Below, piece after piece: positions 51,721-63,814 of a stretch of 64,000 nt of DNA. Source of the DNA: Carya illinoinensis (lineage: Eukaryota; Streptophyta; Magnoliopsida; Fagales; Juglandaceae); NCBI RefSeq assembly GCF_018687715.1, contig NC_056752.1, forward strand, positions 49,520,837 to 49,584,836, given 5' to 3'. The translations under genes were made by a program, and so were the position numbers. The notes below the pieces were generated by a model. That model was not told the origin of the DNA. It saw only the letters and a list, made by a program, of their open reading frames with translations, and searched no databases. The first letter of the stretch is position 1. Each line of letters begins with the position of its first letter.

Positions 51721-52119
51721 AAACGCCAATGTTGCTGGGTGAGAAACTATGGTTAGGGTTTTGGTGGGTATATGACAGAACGGCTTGGGGAGAGGGCGGG
51801 GGAAGGAGCGAGGGTTTTGTAAACGTTTACTTGGGGAAGTGGGGGAAAATGATAGTTGGGCATTAACCCTTCGTTTTTCGAAAATTTCCGTTAATACCCT
51901 GAGCGCGAGCATTATTTGAGTAGAAAAAGGGGTACTGTGATTGGGGTTTTGAACTACGGAAAGTCTTCTTGTCAGCCCCTATTTTGTTGAAGCTGGAGCA
52001 CACCTTAAGTGTCATAAGGTGATTTTACATTTTTATCCCTTCTGCTTGTTCCACGTTTCGGTGTTCCCTCATTTCACTTCATTTCAAAATTTGAGAAAGT
52101 TGTCTTCGTCTTCCCCCAC

Positions 52120-52440
52120 GTCGAGACCCTTCCCCCTCCCTCTCTCCCCCCCGACCTTCCCCCTCCCTCTTCCCCCCGAGACCCTTCCCTGCTCCCCCCA
52201 CACCGAGACCCTTCCCCCTCCCTCTCCCCCCACGCCGAGACCCTTCCCCCTCCCTCTCCCCCCACGCCGAGACCCTTCCCTGTCTTCGTCTCCCCTGTCT
52301 TCGTCTCCCCCCCATGCCGAGACCCTTCCCCCTCCCTCTCCCCCCACGCCGAGACCCTTCCCTGTATTTGTCTCCCCCCACGCCGAGACCCTTCCCCCTC
52401 CCTCTTCCCCCCGAAGACCCATCTCCCCCCGTTGGAACAT
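52120..52440. repeat. C-rich minisatellite, unit about 32 bp
   Basis: About eight imperfect copies of GAGACCCTTCCCCCTCCCTC plus TCCCCCCACGCC. Copies near 52207 and 52239 are virtually identical; some units are shortened (TTCCCTGTCTTCGTCTCC). All six frames give long low-complexity ORFs (52019-52597 plus, 52074-52643 minus); these are artefacts of composition. It lies between the divergent GIP1-like and GRF genes and may affect both promoters. Confidence 0.85.
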
Positions 52441-52738
52441 CGCGTCCCCTCCCTCTTCCCCCCCTCCCCGAGTCGCTTCCCCTCATCCCATCGCTTCCCC
52501 TCCTTGCGTAGCAGAGTACCTCCCCAACCCCAACCCGCGTCACCCAAGCCTAAACCCAACCCGAGCCGACCCCCACCCCCGCGTTGCCCAACCGTAAACC
52601 CACCCCCGCATCGCCCTGTCACGGAAGTGTTTTTAAATTCCAAAACTTGAGCATCCTAGAAGTTCACTCTGCGCATCCTCTGGTTGTAGTGATTGGAAAG
52701 TTTATAATATGGTGGGAGATCCGCGGCCACGGGAGAAG

Positions 52739-53611
52739 GTATTGATTTAAATTAATTCTGCCTTCATGAAATTTTTTTAATGTTATGTGGATATGTGGAT
52801 TTTTCATGTTATGGAGTTAGCTGGTGTGTGCTGGTTCAGTTAGAGAAACATTTGATGAAAGCTTCCATCAGGCAGTCATACTCATAAATGTCAATGCATA
52901 CTTAAGTTATTGTGTCATGTAGGCTAGGCTGAGTACTGAAAATTCAAAGTAAAAAAATCATGAAAAAAAAATTATTTGCTATGGCTCCGAGTCTATGATT
53001 TCAGTGAAGCATGTAAAATGACCTCTAGTAAGTCCAAGGTAATTTTCAGTTGAAACTTGTATAAATTTCCATGTTAGAATTTTCCATAGTTGACTCACTG
53101 TTGGATTGTAACAGTTGAAATTTGTTCATGGTATGGGTAGGGGTATGGTGATAAGTTCATAACTTGTGCATGATTATATCAAATGATTATAATCATTGAG
53201 GCGTCATTAGGGATTAAAATGTATTCAGCTACTGTCCAAGGAAAAGAGGCAAGTTTGTCATTGGTTTGTCATTGTTCTAACATTTTCGTTGAAAATGATT
53301 ATTTATTAGTTGGAAAGAAAGAGGGCTATGGCTCATCATAGGCTCTCGGCTAGTTTAAATCTTTGAAGAATATTATGTTTGTTTTAATTTACATGCGATC
53401 CGTCTAACATGTGCACATGTGATAATGGCATGCATTGATGTGTGAGTGGCTTTTACTATGTATTTAAATTCGGGGTTCTATTATTTAGTAAGAGATTTAT
53501 TTATCAAAAAAAAAAATGCCTCGCCTGTAAGAGATCAATAGGCTCTATTCATATGTATTCAATGCTGTAAAATGACATATCTATCGTTGAATTTGTTGGG
53601 ACATTATTCAG
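52739..53611 (+). other. Leader intron of the GRF zinc-finger gene
   Basis: Donor GAGAAG|GTATTG at 52738/52739 and acceptor TTATTCAG|AATC at 53611/53612, eight bases before the GRF start codon. Joining the first exon's own ATG (about 52711) to the second exon does not reach the GRF frame, so that ATG would be a uORF. The first exon start is unknown, somewhere in 52450-52700. Confidence 0.45.
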
Positions 53612-53619
53612 AATCACGC

Positions 53620-53981
53620 ATGGCGTCATCCCAATCATCATGTTTATCTAATGATGAAGTCATGGAATCACCAACTTGTTGGTGTGGCTTGAAAACATCA
53701 CTTAAGACATCTCACACTAAGTCTAATCCTGGAAGGAGATTTTATGTCTGCCCAAAGTATGATATGGTAAAGCAATTATGTAATTTGTCATATTGCCATT
53801 ATCGAATTCTGCTTGCGGGTTGTCTTTTTTTCCGTTAATTGGGAGTTGGGACTGCATGCAGGGAGATGTGAGGTGCGAATTCTTCGTCTGGACGGATATA
53901 TTTTATTTGCTAGATCAAAATATTCGTAACAGAGAAAATAAAGTTTGGAAGATGTGGGATGACGTGCTGCTTCGAGAGTGA
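53620..53981 (+). CDS. Small GRF-type zinc-finger protein
   Basis: Two coding exons, 53620-53766 and 53862-53981 (GT-AG, phase 0), encode 88 aa. C20-W-C22, NPGRRFYVC44 and RC54EFFVWTD make the CxC...C...C pattern of the GRF finger, a nucleic-acid-binding module found in topoisomerase 3 and APE2. Plants carry many short stand-alone GRF proteins of unknown function, often with a coiled coil and a C-terminal membrane segment. Here the frame stops (TGA) right after KVWKMWDDVLLRE; the next codons still spell EVRLREER before a second stop (TAA, 54009-54011) and a GA repeat. Beyond it, in another frame, lies a hydrophobic LLCLYWVLTFVILLCWFG. The C-terminal part seems to have decayed, so this may be a truncated gene. 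Confidence 0.65.
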
Positions 53982-54005
53982 GAAGTTCGTTTAAGGGAAG
54001 AGAAA

Positions 54006-54010
<5 letters not shown>

Positions 54011-54056
<46 letters not shown>
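54011..54056. repeat. (GA)n microsatellite
   Basis: About 22 AG units just downstream of the GRF stop codon, in a position where related proteins have an RERERE coiled coil. Slippage here probably broke the ancestral frame. Confidence 0.95.
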
Positions 54057-54059
<3 letters not shown>

Positions 54060-54199
54060 TTGAAAAAAAATCGAGGAAATTATTGTGTTTGTATTGGGTT
54101 CTCACTTTTGTAATACTATTATGTTGGTTTGGATAATGCCTTGTATGTATTGAAAGGCACGTTGTATGGAGCACATAATTTTGATCAAGTTTTAATGTA

Positions 54200-55920
54200 C
54201 TCGTACGTCCCTATGTTTTGGTTATGATGTACAAAAGGGGAATATGTAAGTTGTGAAATATTACAAATGTGCTTCAATGAAGTATTTTAGTGAAATTCCA
54301 AGTGTGACAATTTATGTAATTTTCTAGCTTTCATTCATGCATTTAGGTGAGTATCAATCCGAGTATAAAATTGGAACTGAATTCATCCTCATACGCGTGG
54401 AGATGTTGAATTCAATTTTAGTATATAAATCAGGACAATCTTTTGATGCAATTTTGAAACTAAAATTTTTTTATCTTAGTTTTTGTTACAAATAACCCTA
54501 AAAATCCGTTTATATACTGCCATGTAACAGATTTGACATCAACGACCATTATCTATTTTTTGGAGTATCTTTACTCGCATAACCAAGCTGAGGAATTTTC
54601 CTTAAATGTTAGAATGCATCATGCAATTTATAACTAGTTGATCCAGTATATATAAAGAAGGTTACACAACCAGTGGCCTCCCATTCGTCTCTTAGTAGAA
54701 AAACAATTAAAATATCACAGATTGCATCATCCGATCTCCAAGCATTACATGAAGGAGGCAGGCGGAGAAATGCTTCAACCTTGGGTTGTGCACATACACT
54801 TTGACTACTTTAATTTGGGTCCACCTCTTCATCTGAAAGATGACAGAAATTCAATCAGAATTTAGTTGCCCTTAACAAAGTCAAGGACTTTTATTTATGT
54901 TGCTCAGTAACATAAATACCATATCGGATCACTAATTGAGAAAGCTATAATTGAGAAAGCTTTGAACTATCACTTCCATGTTGTGATGTATAACAACATA
55001 AAATATCTCCATTACAAAATTTGGGCAGGGACTTGAATCATTATACCTTGGCAATATCCAATTTGAATGAACATTGCTCTGCTACCAACTTCCCAAGCCA
55101 TCTTCTACTGAGAGCCCAAAAAGCCATCATCTACATGCCACGCTCGGCAGCACCAATCATGCAATGACTAATAAATACCACTAACAACCTTGCCATACCC
55201 TGTAACATATATATACCTTGGAAGTTCAAAAAATACAACATTTTATGGTATCAACCTTGGCCTCGAAACTCCCATCTCTTACAATACGTAAATCACAACG
55301 ACACCCAATCAAAAATCATCCAACATGACTATATCACCGATACTAACATCAGAATGAGCAAAATCTGAACTTCAAATGCACTTAATGCTACCTGTGGACA
55401 GAATCAATACAACTCAATTAAACATCCAATTTCTTGCCTAAATTCATGCAGTTAACGGCACTTTATTCACCCTTTTTCACTCTTACATGAGTATCAATAA
55501 ATTATGGAACGAGAATGGAAAAAAACCAAACCTTTAAATACCAAAAACTAGCTGCAGCAGGACGACTACCTCGGCAAATGGAACAAAAGCACCACACCTC
55601 TTCCGGAGGATCAAAAATTAAGCTTTTTTCACTCCACAAAAAACCTTGACATAACTTTGGCATATTCACAAAGTACACCAATAGATACAAAAATCTAGAA
55701 GTTCATCAAATGGACCTCACGGGCGGAACACCCTACACACTACCCTATCCAAAATGGGGAAATCATAAAGTTTAAAACAAACTTTAAAAGGGTATTACCC
55801 AAGTCAGCCCGGAAAAAAACAGCAACGGCCATCGACAATCTGAACTACAACATGACCATTACCCAAACCGACAAAAGAAACTGAAGCATGGACAATCTCA
55901 ATGGGACCATGACCATGCCC
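54200..55920. other. Intergenic, no recognised gene
   Basis: Mixed-composition DNA between the GRF gene and the FAR1-like locus. ORFs such as 55502-55690 minus are unrecognised. Confidence 0.4.
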
Positions 55921-55936
55921 CCAAAAGACACAAAAA

Positions 55937-56075
55937 CAGCAACGACCATTATCCAATAGACACAAAAGCAGCAACGACCATTACCTAATAGACACAAAAA
56001 TAGCAACGACCATTGCTCAACAGACACAAAAACAGCAACGACCATTATCCAATAGACACAAAAACAGCAACTCAA
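55937..56075. repeat. Tandem repeat, 32-bp period, 4.3 copies
   Basis: CAGCAACGACCATTATCCAA and its variants start at 55937, 55969, 56001, 56033 and 56065, exactly 32 bp apart. Weaker related units extend left to about 55818. It lies just downstream of the FAR1-like locus, possibly in its 3' UTR. Confidence 0.9.
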
Positions 56076-56161
56076 CCATGTCGGCACATCTGAAAGAAAA
56101 CAACTATAATGTAAACAACTGTTACATCATGTTAGCAATCTTTTTGTAAGAGAAAAATATA

Positions 56162-58908
56162 TTAAAAGACACATTTAACCAATATCTGAAGACCTCTCAT
56201 ATTCTCCGGTGGCATAGATTGTGTGACATTGCTCTGTTGTGTCCCAACACCTGGCCCTTGTTCAAATGGAAGTTCATGAGTGCCTGGGGTGTCATCCAAT
56301 GGAATTGCATCATCCAATATTTTCTTGCGAGCCTAAGTTTAGAAACAAAAAAAACCCATAAATTAGAGAAAGATGACATATAATTCAAAAATCAAATGAT
56401 TTGGTTACTGGAAAGTGTACTACCTTTCTCTTTCTTACCACCTTCTCCACGGGCGGAACCTTTCTCTTACTTGGGGGTCTCCCTTTCCCCCGAACCACGT
56501 GAGGGCTTAATATCTTCTTACCCTTATCCGCTTGTACGTTTGACCCAACCTTCGTTGATTCGGATATCGACCCAACCATTACATCATCACATCTTGAATC
56601 AAAGTCATCGACAACACGTAGGAATGCATTCACCCGCTCATCACTTCGTGAAATTTTAGTTGCCAATTTCATGCATCTTTTAACCACCATCTCATACCTC
56701 CGTGCATCTCCACTGGCCCGCAAGTCATCATAACTACTTTTGATCAATGTGTATGTCCTCTTCTCATCCTTTCTCCAGCGATCCAAGACATATCTATCTG
56801 GCACCACATTGATTCGGGACAACTGAAAAACTTTAAGTGCATGCCTACATAAAATTCCCCGCATCTCAAACAATGCACACGTGCATTTCAACTCACACTC
56901 ATTTTCGTTAAAGTAAAGTGTGTAGTGGACAATTTTGTTGCAGTCATTAACAGAGATCTCATCCAAGATATCAAAGGTTGAAATGCAGCCCTACTTACTT
57001 ACCAGTGTGCAATTACAACACATAAGGCCCATCAACTCCTTTTGTAACTCTTTAAACTTTGCATTTGTGTATAAGCTCTGAAACTGCTTCTCAAAGTTGA
57101 AATGGGAGACGCAGGGGATGGTTTGGTTACTGGAGTTGAAGTCAGCCGTTGTCTCTAGCTCAACCTTCTTCCTCAACGCATTATCAAATTGGTCAACGAA
57201 TTCATTCAATGTTGTACCGGAATGGACATATCCGTCAAAAAAAGCATTCATGCTTTCTGACCGTTGTGTCATGCTCATGCCCGCCCAGAAAACATCCTTC
57301 AAGTAAACCGGAACCCAAAAAGTCCTTTCCTCATATAAGGTCTTGAGCCAATTATTATCTTTGAGATCATACATCGCAAGAAGTTGACTCCACCTCTCCT
57401 CAAATTCCGAGCAAGTCTGTGAATCATACAATGCACTTTGAATACTGGTCTTCAACTCAGTGGAGAAATGGGAGTGAGATCCTAACTTCTCAGGCAGTTT
57501 GTGCATTATATGCCAAAGACAATATCTATGGCGGGTCTCCGGAAATACTATCTCAATTGCATTCTTCATTGCCCGGTCTTGGTCGGTTATAATAGCTTTT
57601 GGCGCTCGACCATTCATGCAATCCAACCACGTGCGGAACAACCAAACAAAAGAATGCGTGTTCTCGCTTGACAACAACCCTGCCCCTAGGAGTATAGATT
57701 GCCCATGCTGGTTAACACCAACAAACGGAGCGAAAGGCAGTCCGTACCGGTTTGTTAGGTATGTTGTATCAAAGGTTACAACGTCTCTAAAATACTCATA
57801 CGCTGATCGACTCCGTGCATCAGCCCAAAATACATTCTATAACCTCCCCTCATCATCCACATCCATGGCAGAAACAAACCCATCATTCTGGTTTCTCATT
57901 CTTTGGAAGTACGCGTAAAGGGCATCACCACCTTCTTTACCCAATCTTTAATGCCTCGCCTTATCAATAAAATTCTGACAATCTCTCTCTTGAAAATCTA
58001 AATTCTCAAAACCTCCAGCATCAACGACAAGAGAGAAATAATTCTTATTCATTCGAATACCTGCTCTATCATTCAGGTCGAGAATCCTTTGACTGTATTC
58101 ATCAAGATGTTTGTGAGATCGCAAGAGTCTTGATTTCTTGGGGCTGATAGTAATGTGGTTGTGCACATTTTCAACTGTGGTGATAACCCATTTTCCATTC
58201 TTGTTCAATGAGGAATTTATCTTTGCTTTGCAATCCGTCTTGGTTGTTGCACGTGGCTTCGAGGGATTAATGTTCTTAGGTTGGTATTTTCCCCCACGAG
58301 CACATCCAATAGTAACATAAACAGGCCTCCCACCATCATCTTTTTTAGTCCTTTGTGTCCTTACACCAAATCCCTCTTGCTTGGCATATTGTTTATAGTA
58401 GGCCGTAAGCTCATTCTCACTAGGAAATTCCATACCAGATCTTGGTGCATCAACCCGAGCATCGCCATCTGGGCTAACAGTGTTACCCTCTAAATCTTCA
58501 TCTATATCAAATAGCATTTCTAAACATGGAAACATAGGGATGGATTAGTATCAATTCAATATTAGCGTCATTAAAGGGAAAGCAAAAATCTGTGTAATAC
58601 CATCAGCCGAGTCAGAAAATGTACTTCCAACATTTTCTTGAAATTCTGGAAATGCAGAAAATTCTTGACCAAAGTAATCCGGATTACTCGGAGGCGGAGG
58701 GTTGGACATATTTATATCAAGATTTTGCTGCAAAAAGGCAAATATTTAGAATAATGAGCACGTAAAAAAAAAATTTAAAACAATAAAATGCATCAAGTTA
58801 CACACTCACATGGTAATCATTTGGATCTCCTAATGTATTTTGAGGCGTCATTAAAGACTGCGAAGTTGAAGTCGAAGGCCTGGGTGCCATTTCATCTTCT
58901 TCCCCCAT
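56162..58908 (-). pseudogene. FAR1/FHY3-family (FRS) gene with three nonsense codons
   Basis: Four exons on the minus strand: 58908-58810, 58727-58601, 58519-56424 and 56332-56162. Splice sites are GT-AG, phases agree and the frame spans 2,493 nt with no frameshift. It shows the FAR1 zinc-finger DNA-binding domain (MEFPSENELTAYYKQYAKQE to VHNH, about 105-195), the MULE transposase-like core (FDTTYLTNRYGLPF...ITDQDRAMKNAI...RYCLWHIMHKLP) and the SWIM finger (CELKCTCALFEMRGILCRHA). FAR1 proteins are transcription factors domesticated from Mutator-like transposases, acting in light signalling. In-frame stops lie at 57950-57948 (TAA, codon 266), 57839-57837 (TAG, codon 303) and 56993-56991 (TAG, codon 585), each at a position where relatives continue. 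Only the DNA-binding domain would be made. Probably a young pseudogene. Confidence 0.88.
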
Positions 58909-60000
58909 CACAAAAAACTATGAATGGTCTTTCGAGACTTTAAAGGAGAAGTACATGATGGCAAAAGAAGAAAAACGAACATTTAACAAATCATAATTAA
59001 TAACCATTAATAAAAAATATCTAAAAGTTGTGAAATAAAAACTTCCTCCCGCAAAATCAGTGCATTTCAAAGTATTATATAAATTATTTAAATATAAACA
59101 ATTGCCACGTAGGAATTTTGTACACCGCTATAATGCTTGGTCCCTATCAAAACTCATTTACCCCATGCAGCTCATGATCCAGCTCGGTACTCAAATCTGA
59201 AATTGCCTTAATTTTCTTAAGTTCCTACTAAAAGTTGAAACTGGAAGTACAATCTTTTTCTCAATTATGTAATAAAAATTCAGGCACTAAATGGGAATAC
59301 TTACTCCCTGAAAAAAAAGTATTCAAACATAAAACCCACTACAGAAAACACTAACTAACCCTTTTCATTCAAAGAGAAGATTTCTCCAGCTCTAAAAGCC
59401 ACCTCTCACGCGAACTAGAAAACACTAAACTCATCAACAATAAAACCATATAAGGCAGAACAACATTGCCTGAAGGGAACTTCAAAACCGAAAAAATAGA
59501 TTTTTTACCCTTCTTCACTCAAATATTAATGCTGACCTACAATAAATTCACCTTCTGCAACAAAGCCCATTTTTTTCTTTCTTTCTTTCATTTTAAGTGC
59601 CAGATACAACCCTAAAATGCATTCTGAACATTTCAAACGAAACCGAGTAATATAATACGAACAGAGCCCAAGTAAAATACACCCGGGGAGTTACCTCTCG
59701 TTGTTTCGCAGCTGGCCGGCGAAACAGACCAACATGCGGAGACCAAAGAGTAGCGACGACTCGCCGGTGCTGCGCGACGACTACTACAGCCGACGACGAT
59801 CGTGGTTGTTCGGCAACAACATAGACGACGGTGCATTTATGTTGGCCGACCTAGTTTCTGTTCGGACGACGACGATCGGGATGCTTTCAAACTGAGGATT
59901 TTTCCGTAACGGGTTCAAACAAACGGCGAGTATTCGCCGGTGGGGGTGGGGAGATGAGGTTCGGCGCAAGCGGGGAGTAGATTTCAAGCGGGCTCGATTT
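58909..60000 (-). other. Leader exon and intron of the FAR1-like locus
   Basis: A good donor (ACGAGAG|GTAACTCC) on the minus strand at 59695/59694 and CTTTAAAG- or CATAG-type acceptors shortly before the start at 58908 suggest a non-coding first exon of about 59695-60000. That exon is GC-rich. ORFs on both strands across it are not family-like. A run of about 18 G follows at 60006-60023. Confidence 0.4.
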
Positions 60001-60023
60001 CAACGCGGGGGGGGGGGGGGGGT

Positions 60024-60380
60024 TCAATTTGAAATGGGAATTGAACATCTCATACGATACCAAAATGCACCGTTTGCATTTTTTTTTTTTTTAAAAAAAA
60101 AAAAAACTTTTGCCACGTAGGTGTACAAAATTGCCAACCAAAACTCTTTGAACTAAAGCAAGCAATGGGCTGGCCGAATCCAATTGGGATTTTTAAAGCC
60201 TCCAAAATCTTTGTTTATTATTATAATAAGATTAAATTAAGAGAAATGCTAATCGATTGTGTTTTATTAAAAAAATTTCTTAATCATTAAGAAAATGATT
60301 AATAGTAAATTTTTACATTTTTTTGTTTTTTAAAAAATATGTAAAGATGTTTGAAAAATAGATAAAAGAAAATGAAACAA
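60024..60380. other. A/T-rich spacer
   Basis: Contains a T14/A14 junction at about 60079-60105 and TGCCACGTAGGTGTACAAAA (60107), which is partly mirrored at 59103 (TGCCACGTAGGAATTTTGTA). No gene. Confidence 0.4.
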
Positions 60381-61080
60381 AACACAAAAATTTATATAAG
60401 GGGATTTCCCCCTCCTACTAGCCCGTAAAGCAAGCACACAAGGGATATCTGGGTGAATGAGTCAGAGCCCTATCAAGCCCAAAAACCCTCATCTAACATA
60501 GGGCAGTAGGCCTCTACAAAGTACTCGGCCCATGGGCAAAATCCGCCCACGAAGCAACCGACGAGTGAAAAAAGTGAATGATAATGACAAATAGAACTCA
60601 TCGCCCTAATATGCCCCGATAACACTTAAACTTCATAAACTTGTGCAAACAAGTAAGTGAGAGATACTGTAAACTCTCGATCTCCTAACAGTAGGCATGA
60701 AGGAGGTTAACAAGGAACTTCCACAGAGTAAAGTGAGTCAAAGAACCACGCCGTATTAACAATACCACTTCCCGGACTCCACGCTGCATTAATGACGCCG
60801 CCCCATGAGCCACGTCACATTAAAAGATTATGACTAAGTGAATTGTCAATTCCAAGGTACGAAGAACTCTCTGAATTCTCTAAACGCTTGCACATACTAC
60901 TAAGGAGATATACTGACTCAAGTATCAGAGATTTCCCGACCTACACCAAAGCCCCCCACTCTTGTGTTTTCTTAAGTGTGCAAGTGAAAAGCCCAAGACC
61001 CGAGTTGTTGGAACTCAACCCACAAACATACAAAACACAACATTAACAATGTGTTTATCGGTCTTGCTATCAGTACCAAT
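60381..61080. mobile_element. LTR-retrotransposon remnant (probable)
   Basis: Phrases such as GACTCAAGTATCAGAGATTT and CCGACCTACACCAAAGCCCC resemble the R/U5 part of plant Ty3-type LTRs. There are no TG...CA ends, target duplication or coding domains. The 67-codon ORF at 60843-61046 is not recognised. Confidence 0.3.
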
Positions 61081-63095
61081 AGCAAGACTCATAAATTAAT
61101 AACACCTTTATCCTGGAGCACTACAAATTTGGATGATCATCCCACTCAAATTGCACTCCAAGATCAATAATATATATGATATTAGTTTCGTTCTCTGTTT
61201 CATTTATGGATTAGTGTTTTTATGATATTTGCAAGGGCTTTAGTTTCAGGATTTAATATTTATATAACCATCAAAACTTTTTCCTAATTTGTAAAATATA
61301 TTCATCTGCCATAAACAAGGATTTTCAATAAAATTTGGGGTATCACTCTTCTTAAAAAAAATGATGTTTAATTTATGAGTTTTTTTTCTCAACACTTGCA
61401 TAATATTAATTAAGGGGAATGCTTATCCCACCGGATAAAGGCTATTGATAGTTTTTTTTTTTTTTTTTAATTTAATGATTAAAGAAATATTTTTATATAA
61501 GTTTGTACTTTTTTTAAATATTTAAAATGATCTCAAAATGCTTGAAAAAAACACATGAAAATAAAAAAGTGCATTTGCACTTATCAGTAGAACTTCTCGA
61601 TGCATCTCTCAGTGTCCCTAGCAGTCCCATTTTATTAAATATGACAAAAAAGTATAATTGTTAATGACCCTTACTCAACAGTCTCTTGAGATTTTGTATA
61701 TGTGAACACTTGAAGAAGGTCATTAAGGGTTTCATAATTTCATTTGTATATCTTTGAGGCTAATCCATCTTTACTCTTTTTGAGATAATGAAAATCTCAA
61801 CCGTCATAGAAGCCAACAAAGAATTTTGACCTTTATTTTTTTGTTAATTTTTTTAAAATATTAAGTTTATAAAAGGGCCAAGACTCACTACAAATTCTAG
61901 CATACTCACCCATATAGATAGTTGTTGATCTATCTGTGCAGGTAACCCATCATAGCACTGTCTTTCTACTACAGATAATTAGATGCATGACTTATATTTT
62001 CCACACATAAACCCATAGAAACTAGAAAGGGTGTTTTTCCCTTGCCTTTGATCTGTTCACTACATATTGGCATACTGTTCGTTGTAACATGGTGCAGTTT
62101 TGGTCTTAACTTTCATGGATGGCATCATTCTCAAGAATCAATGTTCCTGCTAATGTCAATCTCTGCCAGCTTAGCGATGAAGCCATGCAAATTGCTTATT
62201 AACGGAGACACAGCTTTGATATCTGTTAGAGATGGTGTAATGTACTTGTAATTAACTACCAATAGAAATACATCACGTGTAAATAAACTAACTATATATA
62301 TTCATTCAGTAGTCATATGTATAATGTACATGAACAGAAATCAAGAAAGTCAGGAATCTTGAAATCTCATTTTTCCAGAGTTTTCTACTTGCTCTTCTCT
62401 GGTTTTCTTCTCTGTTTTACAATATCCAAAATATGTAAGTACACGCTGGCACCTGGCTACTGCAACATGTATTAAATACAATGTTATTCATCAAATTTTA
62501 TCCCTGGCACTCGAGGACCGGAAAGGAGGGCATTTTGATGGAGCTTTTTCTAATGTAAAGGATAGCAGACTGGTTCACTTCAAGTGCATGGGATTGTTGA
62601 AAAACATGAGATACCCACCACATGAACTCGAGACCTTCATACTCAAATTTATAGGTTATGCAAATGATGCTCAAAGTGTTATCCATGCAATTGCTACTCA
62701 CAAGGCATATGACAACAATGTCAATGATGTTGGCCATCACATCACATCACTTAGCTTGTTTGTTAATTTTGTTTCCACTTAGAAAATATGAGAATAAATA
62801 AACCACATTGTACAGTCGGTATATAATAGTCTACAGAGGTATACAGTGGTAATTTAACATTTCCCCTAACCTTCATTTGTGCCCCCGCTACCCAAATTAC
62901 AAAGCTACCAGCAGTTAAACGGTATCTACCCAAGAAGAGAAGAGAGGAGAAACTAGATCTCATAATAATAATAAAGGTTAACAAACACAAAAGAGGTATC
63001 TAAGGCATATTTGCCATTTAAAAGATTTGGTATTGAAGCTGTGCAGGTCACCAGATTTGCTCATGGGGTAAGACACAACCACCTCAAAGTTTCAC
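61081..63095. other. Intergenic, no recognised gene
   Basis: A/T-rich. ORFs at 62042-62251, 62498-62740 and 62588-62782 do not match a family I know. The last part holds the 3' UTR of the BRX-like gene on the minus strand. Confidence 0.4.
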
Positions 63096-63099
63096 TGAG

Positions 63100-63814
63100 T
63101 TACAAATACTGTTCTTGTATCCGACCCCGGTTTCCTTCCCACCACAATCTAGCGTGCATTTCTCCGAACCTTTCTCGGCTGCATAACAAGGAAATCCAAA
63201 TAAATATTTGATTAAAATGTGTGTGAAAACAAAACGGATTATTGAAATTTTAAAATCCAGGTCAATCATGATGTAATATATGCAGACCAGTTTTACAAGT
63301 GGCTTTAGCTTTTCTCTATCATTTGCAAGGTATTGGAATTAACTTATGAATTAGCTGCAGACAATTAGATTTCACTATTCTTAAACGAAATACCAGGCCA
63401 TGTACAGAAACTTGCTTACCTGAATCGGACGCGTCGAAGCTCCCTGGTGCCATCTGGCAGTGCTCTAATTGTGATGTAGACTCCAGGCTCATCCTCTTCA
63501 ACCCATTCAGATTCCAAATCACTGGCATTGCTCACAGAAAGCTCTCCAGAGCGTTCTGCCTCTCTTGATGAACTGGTCCTGACAGATCCTTCTACAGAAG
63601 AGGTCTCAGTCTTTGCTCCACTGATGCTGGAAAGTTTAGGTGTTGAAGCTAGACCAGCTGTGTCAAAGAAATGACGAGATTGCATAGGGTGGTGATCAAG
63701 TGAATCCGATGAAGAATAGCCCATTCCCAGTGGACGCTGGAAGTGGCGGGGCAGGCATTCTTTGCTCAGTGGTGGAGTCGCAGGGCTGTCCCTGGAAGAT
63801 TCAATCTTTGAGCT
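63100..63814 (-). CDS. BREVIS RADIX-family protein (last two exons; gene enters from the right edge)
   Basis: Two exons on the minus strand: 63814-63420 and 63178-63100. The junction RVRF-S-RERFGEMHARLW is in phase (2+1). Joined they give 157 residues ending in the second BRX domain: ESEWVEEDEPGVYITIRALP, DGTRELRRVRFSRERFGEMH, then ARLWWEGNRGRIQEQYL and stop. BRX proteins act at the plasma membrane and nucleus in vascular and root development, and the domain mediates protein contacts; BRX itself dampens auxin flow in protophloem. The C-terminal Ala-to-Gly changes in WWEGNRGRI (relatives: WWEENRARI) are mild. Residues before the domain are Ser-rich. Upstream exons, with the first BRX domain, lie beyond 64000; 63815-64000 is intron. 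Confidence 0.93.

Noticed and set aside
52019..52643. Long ORFs on both strands (up to 192 codons)
   Set aside because: They run through a C-rich minisatellite where stop codons are rare in every frame; products are Pro/Ser or Gly/Arg repeats only.
55937..56075. Regular 32-bp repeats resembling a CRISPR array
   Set aside because: The repeats are contiguous with no unique spacers, and the genome is a plant nuclear one.
57948..58535. Treating the FAR1-like pieces as separate small genes
   Set aside because: The pieces share one frame and family order, and only single nonsense codons separate them.
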